Shown here piece after piece: positions 1 through 5,149 of a stretch of DNA of 5,461 nt (position 1 is the stretch's first letter; each line of letters opens with the position of its first letter). Origin of the DNA: Chloroflexi bacterium RBG_16_72_14 (lineage in GTDB: Bacteria; Chloroflexota; Limnocylindria; Limnocylindrales; CSP1-4); contig MGOE01000055.1 of NCBI GenBank assembly GCA_001797035.1, forward strand, positions 1 to 5,461, in the 5' to 3' direction. The position numbers were made by a program, and so were the translations under genes. Below the pieces are notes generated by a model that saw only the letters and a list, made by a program, of their open reading frames with translations, ran no database searches and was not told where the DNA came from.

Positions 1-971
1 CGGCAACCCCCGCCCCCACCACAGCGCCGCAGTCCACGGCGCCCGGAAGCCAGCCCGCCGAGAGCATGGCCTCGGTCTCCGGCAGCATCGTGGTCTCCGG
101 CTCGTCCACCGTCGAGCCGATCTCCACCGGCGTCGCGGAGCTGTTCAAGGCCGCCAACCCGGACTGGAACTACTCGATCGAGGGTCCGGGCACGGGCGAC
201 GGCTTCAAGCGCTTCTGTGCCGGCGAGACGGACATCAGCGACGCGTCCCGCGCGATCAAGGACGAGGAGGCGGCAACCTGCGCCACCGCCGGGATCGAGT
301 ACATCGAGCTCAAGATCGCCTATGACGGTATGGCGATCCTGACCAGCGTCGACAACACCGCGGTCAGCTGCCTGAGCTTCGCCGACATCTACGCGCTCGT
401 CGGCCCGGAGTCGACCGGCTTCGCCAAGTGGTCCGACGGCCAGGCGATCGCCACCGAGCTCGGCTCGAACACCACCCTGCCCGACGCCGACCTCGTGATC
501 ACCGGCCCCGGCGAGGAGTCGGGCACCTTCGACAGCTTCGTCGAGATCGTCATCCAGAAGATCGCCGAGGCGCGGGGCCAGGACGCCACGACCCGCCCCG
601 ACTACGGGAGCTCCGCCAACGACAACGTGATCATCGAGGGCATCACCGGCAGCCCGACGTCGTTCGGCTGGGTGGGCCTCGCGTTCGCCGAGGAGAACAA
701 GGGCCAGGTCAAGGAGATCGAGATCTCCAAGGACGTGAACGGCACCTGTGTCGCCCCGAGTGCCGCGACCGTGTCCGACGGCAGCTACCCGGTCTCCCGG
801 CCGCTGTTCATCTACGTGAAGAAGGAGTCCGCCGCGAAGCCCGAGGTCGCCGCCTACGTCGACTTCTACCTCGCGGACGGCACGATCGCCAAAGTCCTCG
901 AGACCGTCCCGTATGTGAACCTGCCGGCCGACGAGCTCGCCGCGACGCAGACGACCTGGGACGGGCGCTAG
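1..971 (+). CDS. pstS: Phosphate ABC transporter, phosphate-binding protein PstS (5' partial)
   Basis: Extracytoplasmic binding protein that captures orthophosphate and delivers it to the PstC/PstA channel. The true start lies left of the window: the frame stays open from base 3 through about 21 Ala/Pro/Thr/Ser-rich residues before the Met at 66. Such a linker is typical between a lipoprotein anchor and the folded domain, so the Met at 66 is not a credible start. Counting from that Met, VSGSSTVEPIS (10-20) forms the first phosphate-binding loop, GTGDGFKRFCAGETDISDASR (42-62) the second, and GPGEESGTFDSF (147-158) the third. SRPLFIYV (244-251) is a conserved C-terminal segment. The GPG-SGTFD form, with no Arg just before SGT, resembles SphX/cyanobacterial-type PstS rather than the E. 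coli protein. Four Cys (51, 72, 102, 228) could form disulfides outside the membrane. The gene ends in TAG, 121 bp before pstC. Family assignment is firm; the lipoprotein anchor is inferred because the signal peptide is not visible. Confidence 0.95.
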   Translation, partial: ATPAPTTAPQSTAPGSQPAESMASVSGSIVVSGSSTVEPISTGVAELFKAANPDWNYSIEGPGTGDGFKRFCAGETDISDASRAIKDEEAATCATAGIEYIELKIAYDGMAILTSVDNTAVSCLSFADIYALVGPESTGFAKWSDGQAIATELGSNTTLPDADLVITGPGEESGTFDSFVEIVIQKIAEARGQDATTRPDYGSSANDNVIIEGITGSPTSFGWVGLAFAEENKGQVKEIEISKDVNGTCVAPSAATVSDGSYPVSRPLFIYVKKESAAKPEVAAYVDFYLADGTIAKVLETVPYVNLPADELAATQTTWDGR

Positions 972-972
972 T

Positions 973-1002
973 CTCTCGACCTCCTCCTCCTCCTCCCTCC
1001 TC
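973..1002 (+). repeat. Pyrimidine tract with CTC trinucleotide repeat
   Basis: Immediately after the pstS stop the plus strand is almost purely C and T. It includes five tandem CTC units at 981-995 followed by CCTCCT; g978 and a979 interrupt the tract. In the transcript the CCUCC words resemble the anti-Shine-Dalgarno end of 16S rRNA. CTCTCG at 973-978 is exactly complementary to CGAGAG at 1083-1088, within the pstC ribosome-binding region. It may be a simple slippage-prone repeat or part of an RNA structure; no function is shown by the sequence. Confidence 0.6.
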
Positions 1003-1003
1003 G

Positions 1004-1043
1004 CGAGACCGGTCGGGTCAACTCGGAGACCCGACCGGTCTCG
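1004..1043 (+). terminator. Strong intercistronic hairpin between pstS and pstC (attenuator or mRNA stabiliser)
   Basis: A perfect 16-bp inverted repeat: left arm 1004-1019 (CGAGACCGGTCGGGTC), right arm 1028-1043, 8-nt loop at 1020-1027. Twelve of the 16 pairs are G-C, so the RNA hairpin should be very stable. There is no clear U-tract after it, only GCTTCCGTTC. Full rho-independent termination is therefore doubtful, although U-poor terminators are often proposed in high-GC bacteria. Its place just after the binding-protein gene suggests partial termination, or protection of the pstS 3' end, giving more PstS than channel subunits. Each arm also contains the 8-bp palindrome GACCGGTC, so a DNA-level operator is an alternative. 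The structure is seen directly; the role is inferred. Confidence 0.65.
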
Positions 1044-1049
1044 GCTTCC

Positions 1050-1060
1050 GTTCACCGGTA
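1050..1060 (+). promoter_or_regulatory. Possible PHO-box-like half site upstream of pstC
   Basis: GTTCACCGGTA at 1050-1060 begins with GTTCACC, the conserved core of the 11-nt direct-repeat unit bound by PhoP in Streptomyces. A second, poorer TCAC word lies at 1069-1072, but the spacing is 17 nt rather than 11 or 22, so there is no proper tandem array. TAGACT at 1059-1064 could serve as a -10 element, but I see no convincing -35. One 7-nt match is weak evidence, and the main PHO box would be expected upstream of pstS, outside the window. Confidence 0.2.
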
Positions 1061-1083
1061 GACTCGCGTCACGGGCACCACAC

Positions 1084-1090
1084 GAGAGGG
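1084..1090 (+). promoter_or_regulatory. Purine-rich ribosome-binding site of pstC, unusually close to the start
   Basis: GAGAGGG ends only 2 nt before the ATG at 1093, closer than the usual 5-9 nt. If only GAG at 1084-1086 pairs with 16S rRNA the spacer becomes 6 nt. No in-frame ATG or GTG lies just upstream, and the next in-frame start candidate falls within the first membrane helix, so ATG 1093 is kept. The site may be weak, or controlled by the upstream RNA structure. Confidence 0.5.
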
Positions 1091-1092
1091 TC

Positions 1093-2025
1093 ATGGCGAC
1101 ACCGACGACCTCCCCGGCACCCCGCACCCTGGTCGGCAGCCGAGCTCGGCGACGACGCGAGACCGCGATCGGGCGCTTCTTCCTCGCCTGCGCGCTGGTG
1201 TCGGTCGCCATCACCGCGTTCATCATCTACACGGTGCTCGCGCAGGCGATCGAGTTCCTGCTCGCGATCGACCTGTCGCAGCTGGTCGCGCCGGGCTGGT
1301 TCCCGCGACGGGGCATGTTCGACGTCGCGACCCTGATCATCGGCACCCTGATCGTGACCCTGATCGCCATGCTGATCGCAGCGCCGGTGGGCGTCCTGTC
1401 AGCGATCTACCTGTCCGAGTACGCCACCCCGCGGGTGCGCGGGATCGTGAAGCCCGTGCTCGAGGTCCTGGCCGGCATCCCCAGCGTCGTGCTCGGCTTC
1501 TTCGCCCTGACGTTCATCAACCCCGCGATCATCCAGAGCCTGGTTCCCGGCGCCAAGGGGTTCAACCTCGCGTCGGCGGCCATCGCGGTGGGCATCCTTA
1601 CCATCCCCTTGATCGCCTCGATCGCGGAGGACGCGATGCGCGCGGTCCCGCACGCCCTGCGCGAGGCCTCGTACGGCCTGGGTGCGAGACGGGTGACCAC
1701 GGCCACGCGGGTCGTCCTGCCGGCCGCGGTGTCGGGCATCGTCGCCGCCATCATCCTGGGCGTCTCGCGCGCCGTGGGCGAGACGATGGTGGTCGCGATC
1801 GCGGCCGGGGCCTCGGGGGGATCGCTACGATCGTGGAACCCGTTCGAGTCCGGTCAGACGATGACGGCCGCCATGGCGGCGCTGGCGACCGGTTCCGACC
1901 AGGTCGCCGGCAACAATGCCGCGTTCCAGAGCCTGTTCTTCGTGGGCCTCGTGCTGTTCGTGTTCACCCTCCTGCTCAACGTCGTCGGCGACTCGTTCGT
2001 GCGGCGCGTCCGCCAGGCGTACTGA
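1093..2025 (+). CDS. pstC: Phosphate ABC transporter permease PstC
   Basis: Integral membrane subunit that pairs with PstA to form the phosphate channel. It has 310 residues, close to the usual length for PstC (about 300-320). A basic cytoplasmic N-terminus (SRARRRRE, 16-23) precedes six predicted membrane helices at roughly 27-50, 77-106, 120-142, 158-178, 207-238 and 279-299. The cytoplasmic EAA loop that docks on PstB is visible as LREASYGLGARR (189-200), continuing to VVLPAA (207-212). SRAVGETM (225-232) is the conserved PstC/PstA motif after the loop. PstC and PstA are homologous; this one is called PstC because of its first position after pstS, the ETMVVAIAAG stretch after the EAA loop, and the better PstA match of the next gene. 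ATG 1093 is the only reasonable start. It ends with TGA 7 nt before pstA, so the two are probably translationally coupled. No missing motif or frame break is seen. Confidence 0.96.
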   Translation: MATPTTSPAPRTLVGSRARRRRETAIGRFFLACALVSVAITAFIIYTVLAQAIEFLLAIDLSQLVAPGWFPRRGMFDVATLIIGTLIVTLIAMLIAAPVGVLSAIYLSEYATPRVRGIVKPVLEVLAGIPSVVLGFFALTFINPAIIQSLVPGAKGFNLASAAIAVGILTIPLIASIAEDAMRAVPHALREASYGLGARRVTTATRVVLPAAVSGIVAAIILGVSRAVGETMVVAIAAGASGGSLRSWNPFESGQTMTAAMAALATGSDQVAGNNAAFQSLFFVGLVLFVFTLLLNVVGDSFVRRVRQAY

Positions 2026-2032
2026 GCCGGTC

Positions 2033-2962
2033 ATGGCAAGCCAATCAGCGACCTCCATCGCCGTCCAGCGCTCGCTCGCTCGCCAGCGGCGCGACGCCAC
2101 CGGGCTCGCGTTCTCGATCCTGCTGCTGCTGGCGATGCTGCTGACGCTGGTGATCCTGGTCGTGCTCCTGGTCGACCAGGTCACGCGGGCGATCCCCGTG
2201 TTCCAGGAGCGGGGCGTCGACTTCCTCACCTCGGGGCTGTCGTCAAACCCGGCCAACGCCGGCGTGTTCCAGGGCCTGGTCGGATCGATCGTCATGGGCA
2301 TGCTCGTAGCCGTGCTGTGCTTCCCCCTTGGGATCCTGACGGCCGTCTATCTCGAGGAGTACGCGGGCGACAACCTGTTGACCAGGTTCATCGACATCAA
2401 CATCCGCAACCTGGCGGGCGTGCCCTCGATCGTGTACGGGCTGCTGGGCCTGACGGTGTTCGTCGCGTTCTTCGCGGCCCTCGGCTTCCCCAACAACGGC
2501 CGTAACATCATCGCGGGCGCGGTGACGCTGACCGCCCTCATCCTGCCGATCGTCATCATCACCTCGTCCGAGGCGCTCCGGTCCGTGCCCAAGACCCTGC
2601 GCGAGGGCGGCTACGGCGTCGGGGCGTCCCGCTGGGAGGTGACCCGCCAGCTCGTGCTGCCGGCCGCCCGCCCGGGGATCCTCACCGGCACGATCCTCGC
2701 CCTCGCGCGAGCGCTCGGCGAGACGGCTCCCCTCCTCCTGGCCGGCGCGATCCTGGGCACGTTCTCCACCTCGGGCTCCCTGCAGGACCTGTTCACGGGT
2801 CCCTACACCGTGCTGCCGATGACGGTCTACGACTGGGCGCGCAAGCCGCAGGAGGAGTTCCGCGCCCTCACCTCCGCAGCCATCGTCGTCCTGCTCGTCC
2901 TCACCCTGTCGTTCAACACGCTCGCCATCCTGCTCCGGAACCGGTACCAGAAGCGATGGTGA
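2033..2962 (+). CDS. pstA: Phosphate ABC transporter permease PstA
   Basis: Second membrane subunit of the phosphate channel, 309 residues from ATG 2033. Membrane segments are predicted at about 24-48, 81-106, 130-152, 158-178, 209-243 and 281-301. The large loop after the first helix (about 50-80) is the likely extracytoplasmic part facing PstS. The EAA loop for PstB contact is TLREGGYGVGASRWE (188-202), followed by LVLPAA (207-212). ARALGETAPLLLAGA (225-239) is the typical PstA version of the conserved motif. The frame is also open upstream to an ATG at 1916, but that start would overlap pstC by about 110 bp and add a non-family N-terminus, so ATG 2033 is chosen. No strong Shine-Dalgarno lies before it; re-initiation after the pstC stop 7 nt upstream is the likely way it is translated. 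Confidence 0.96.
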   Translation: MASQSATSIAVQRSLARQRRDATGLAFSILLLLAMLLTLVILVVLLVDQVTRAIPVFQERGVDFLTSGLSSNPANAGVFQGLVGSIVMGMLVAVLCFPLGILTAVYLEEYAGDNLLTRFIDINIRNLAGVPSIVYGLLGLTVFVAFFAALGFPNNGRNIIAGAVTLTALILPIVIITSSEALRSVPKTLREGGYGVGASRWEVTRQLVLPAARPGILTGTILALARALGETAPLLLAGAILGTFSTSGSLQDLFTGPYTVLPMTVYDWARKPQEEFRALTSAAIVVLLVLTLSFNTLAILLRNRYQKRW

Positions 2963-2979
2963 CGCCGCCGCCGTCCCCC

Positions 2980-2985
2980 GAGGAG
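2980..2985 (+). promoter_or_regulatory. Ribosome-binding site that fixes the pstB start
   Basis: GAGGAG lies 6 nt before ATG 2992, an ideal Shine-Dalgarno arrangement. It favours this start over the in-frame ATG at 2956, which overlaps the pstA stop and would add 12 residues (MVTPPPSPEEHA) of no family value. Confidence 0.8.
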
Positions 2986-2991
2986 CACGCT

Positions 2992-3870
2992 ATGACCACC
3001 GAAACCTTGGCTCCGGCCATCGACGTGGGCGGCGCCGTGGCGGGAGCCGCTGCGCCCGCTGTCGCATCACACGACGGCCAGGGCGGCAGCGACCCGATGG
3101 CCGCCATACCCTCGGCCGTGGAGCTGCGCGGCGTGTCGCTGTACTACGGCGCGTTCCGGGCCATCAAGGACGTGACCCTGAACGTCCCGCGCCAGCGGGT
3201 CACCGCGTTCATCGGCCCGTCGGGCTGCGGCAAGTCCACGCTCCTGCGCTCGATGAACCGGATGAACGACCTGATCCCGATCGCCCGCGCCGAGGGCAGC
3301 ATGCTGTTCCACGGCGAGGACCTGTACGCGGACTACGTCGACCCCGTCGAGGTGCGGCGGCGGATCGGGATGGTGTTCCAGAAGGCCAATCCGTTCCCGA
3401 AGTCGATCTACGACAACGTCGCCTTCGGACCGCGAATCATGGGCGCGAAGGGCAACCTGGACGACCAGGTCGAATCCTGCCTCCGGCGCGCCGCGCTGTG
3501 GGACGAGGTCAAGGACAAGCTCAGGCAGTCCGGCCTCGCGCTGTCCGGCGGCCAGCAGCAGCGGCTGTGCATCGCCCGGGCGATCGCCACGGAGCCGGAC
3601 ATGATCCTGATGGACGAGCCGTGCTCGGCCCTCGACCCACGCTCCACGCTCCAGATCGAGGAGCTGATGGCCGAGCTCAAGGAGAAGTACACGATCGTCA
3701 TCGTGACCCACAACATGCAACAGGCCGCGCGGGCGTCCGACTTCACGGTGTTCCTGACCATGGACCAGGATCGCGCCGGCTACGTCGTGGAGCGCGGTCC
3801 GACGCTCGAGATCTTCACCAATCCGAAGAATCAGCTGACCGAGGACTACGTCTCGGGCCGGTTCGGCTGA
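2992..3870 (+). CDS. pstB: Phosphate ABC transporter ATP-binding protein PstB
   Basis: Cytoplasmic ATPase whose dimer powers phosphate import through PstC/PstA. It has 292 residues from ATG 2992. All nucleotide-binding motifs are intact: aromatic A-loop YYG (51-53), Walker A GPSGCGKST (75-83), Q-loop Gln130 in VFQKANPFPKSIYDNV, signature LSGGQQQR (184-191), Walker B ILMDEP (205-210) with catalytic Glu209, D-loop SALD (212-215) and switch His240 in VTHNMQQA. The NPFPKSIYDNV stretch and the STLLRSMNRMNDL stretch after Walker A are PstB hallmarks that separate it from other importer ATPases. The usual length is about 250-260. The extra 35-40 residues are an Ala/Gly-rich N-terminal segment before VELRGVSLYYG. 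A later Met (ATG 3097) would give a standard-length protein but has a poorer ribosome-binding site. It is followed 16 nt later by phoU. Confidence 0.97.
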   Translation: MTTETLAPAIDVGGAVAGAAAPAVASHDGQGGSDPMAAIPSAVELRGVSLYYGAFRAIKDVTLNVPRQRVTAFIGPSGCGKSTLLRSMNRMNDLIPIARAEGSMLFHGEDLYADYVDPVEVRRRIGMVFQKANPFPKSIYDNVAFGPRIMGAKGNLDDQVESCLRRAALWDEVKDKLRQSGLALSGGQQQRLCIARAIATEPDMILMDEPCSALDPRSTLQIEELMAELKEKYTIVIVTHNMQQAARASDFTVFLTMDQDRAGYVVERGPTLEIFTNPKNQLTEDYVSGRFG

Positions 3871-3872
3871 GC

Positions 3873-3878
3873 GAGGGA
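3873..3878 (+). promoter_or_regulatory. Ribosome-binding site of phoU
   Basis: GAGGGA sits 8 nt before ATG 3887 and just after the pstB TGA. It supports the long phoU start, and therefore the N-terminal extension of PhoU. Confidence 0.7.
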
Positions 3879-3886
3879 CGCGAGCA

Positions 3887-4663
3887 ATGACCGAGGACCA
3901 GCAGGCACCCACCCCCCGCGTCGCGGACGCCGTCGCAGGCGTCGTCGGCGACCTCAGCCCCGCTCCGATCATCGAGCCTGGCGAGCCGACCTATCCGCCG
4001 TCTCACGGGGTTCGCTCGACGTACGATCGCGAGGTCGGCGAGGTCAAGGACAACGTCCTGCGCATGGGCGCGCTGGTCGAGGACCAGATCCGGGCCGCGA
4101 TCAACGCGCTCGTCACGCACGATGCGGACGCGGCGCTCAAGGTCATCATCGACGACCGGCAGATCAACGAGCTCCAGCGCAAGGCGACGGCGATGATCGC
4201 CGCGGTCATCGCCACCCAGAACCCGGTGGCGCGCGACCTGCGCTACCTGCTGACGCTGGACCACGTGAGCTACGAGCTGGAGCGGATGGGCGACCATGCC
4301 GGCTCCGTCGCCAAGCAGGCCCGGAAGCTGGCGCCGCACGCGCCGCTGCGGGACTACGTGATGATGCCGATGCTCGGCGAGCGGGTGGCGCACCTGGTCC
4401 ACGGGATCGTGCGGGCGCTCGTGGACGTCGACGAGCAGGAGGCGCGCGCGGTCGCCGCGCTCGACGACGAGGTGGACAAGCTCTACCACCAGATCTTCGA
4501 CGCGGTGCTGGAGCTGATGCGCGACGACCCGGCCAACGTGGACCCCGGGACGCGGATCCTGTTCGCGTCGCACTACCTCGAGCGGATCGGCGACCGGGTG
4601 ACGAACATCGCGGAGGACATCGTGTTCCTGTCCTCGGGCGAGGTCGAGGACCTCAACCCGTGA
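3887..4663 (+). CDS. phoU: Phosphate uptake and signalling regulator PhoU
   Basis: Cytoplasmic helical protein that, in characterised systems, links the Pst transporter to the PhoR-type kinase and limits phosphate uptake. It has 258 residues; the family is usually about 215-240. Two tandem PhoU three-helix-bundle repeats are visible, about 50-145 and 153-248. Each carries the conserved metal-binding E-x3-D motif: LERMGDHAG (131-139, Glu132/Asp136) and LERIGDRVTNIAED (231-244, Glu232/Asp236). The core opens at STYDREVGEVKDNVLRMG (44-61), the usual PhoU beginning. The first 43 or so residues are a Pro/Ala-rich, probably disordered extension. No later start codon would preserve the first helix, and a Shine-Dalgarno supports ATG 3887, so the extension appears real. 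The stop overlaps the next gene's start. Partners PhoB/PhoR are not in the window. Confidence 0.95.
   Translation: MTEDQQAPTPRVADAVAGVVGDLSPAPIIEPGEPTYPPSHGVRSTYDREVGEVKDNVLRMGALVEDQIRAAINALVTHDADAALKVIIDDRQINELQRKATAMIAAVIATQNPVARDLRYLLTLDHVSYELERMGDHAGSVAKQARKLAPHAPLRDYVMMPMLGERVAHLVHGIVRALVDVDEQEARAVAALDDEVDKLYHQIFDAVLELMRDDPANVDPGTRILFASHYLERIGDRVTNIAEDIVFLSSGEVEDLNP
4646..4650 (+). promoter_or_regulatory. Ribosome-binding site inside phoU for the sixA GTG start
   Basis: GAGGA within the last phoU codons lies 9 nt before GTG 4660. Together with the GTGA stop-start overlap it supports the GTG as the start of the phosphatase gene, and coupled translation with phoU. Confidence 0.55.
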
Positions 4664-5145
4664 TCACGGTCCTCCTGCTGCGCCACGCGCACGCGGGGGA
4701 CCCGGCGCGCTGGGACGGCGACGACGCGTCGCGGCCACTGTCCGACAAGGGGCGACGCCAGGCCGAGCGGCTGGGACGCCTGCTGGCGGGCTCGGACGAG
4801 GCGCCGGACCTGCTGATCACCTCGCCCAAGGCGCGGGCCGTCGAGACGGCGGAGATCGTGGCGGGGGCGGTCGGGGCGAAGGTGGTCATCGATGACCGGC
4901 TCACGGGAGGGCTGGACCTCGACGTCGTCGCGGACATCCTCGGGGACGCGGGTCCGGCGGAGCGCCCATGCCTCGTGGGCCACGACCCCGAGTTCTCGGA
5001 CCTGCTGGGAGAGCTGCTCGGCATCTCGGACATCACGATGCGCAAGGGGACGCTGGCCCGCGTGGACGCGCCGGGACGGGCGCTCGCGCCAGGCGAGGGG
5101 ATCCTGCGCTACCTGCTGCCGCCGGAGCTCGTGCCCGGTCGCTGA
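4660..5145 (+). CDS. sixA: SixA-type phosphohistidine phosphatase (histidine phosphatase superfamily)
   Basis: Small cytoplasmic phosphatase, 161 residues, the standard SixA length. The N-terminal catalytic motif is LLRHAHAG (6-13), with nucleophile His9 and Arg8. A further conserved Arg is in SPKARAVETAE (55-65, Arg59), and the second catalytic His is in LVGHDPEFSDLL (105-116, His108). RPLSDKGRRQAERLG (25-39) and the C-terminal LRYLLPPELV (149-158) are typical of SixA. E. coli SixA acts on phosphohistidine in signalling or phosphotransfer proteins; the substrate here is unknown. It starts at GTG overlapping the phoU TGA by 4 nt, so it is probably co-translated with phoU. Its codons are as GC-rich as its neighbours, with no sign of transfer. 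The family is certain; the exact SixA orthology and any link to phosphate signalling are inference. Confidence 0.9.
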   Translation: MITVLLLRHAHAGDPARWDGDDASRPLSDKGRRQAERLGRLLAGSDEAPDLLITSPKARAVETAEIVAGAVGAKVVIDDRLTGGLDLDVVADILGDAGPAERPCLVGHDPEFSDLLGELLGISDITMRKGTLARVDAPGRALAPGEGILRYLLPPELVPGR

Positions 5146-5149
5146 GGCC

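Noticed and set aside
66..68. ATG at 66 as the start of pstS
   Set aside because: The same frame is open to the left edge through a lipoprotein-style Ala/Pro/Thr/Ser linker, there is no ribosome-binding site before it, and a start here would leave the protein without an export signal.
428..1336. Plus-strand open frame running from pstS across the gap into pstC
   Set aside because: Arg/Pro/His-rich translation, overlaps two certain genes in another frame and spans the hairpin. It is a GC-rich shadow frame.
1916..2032. Upstream ATG giving a 348-residue PstA
   Set aside because: It would overlap pstC by about 110 bp, and the added residues are Ser/Cys/Arg-rich and unlike PstA. ATG 2033 gives a normal-length permease.
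3067..3972. Long minus-strand open frame opposite pstB
   Set aside because: The translation is Arg/Val/Leu/His-rich with no domain. It mirrors the codon bias of pstB, which has every ATPase motif.
3815..4573. Long minus-strand open frame opposite phoU
   Set aside because: Low-complexity shadow of a clear PhoU gene in GC-rich DNA, with no recognisable motif.
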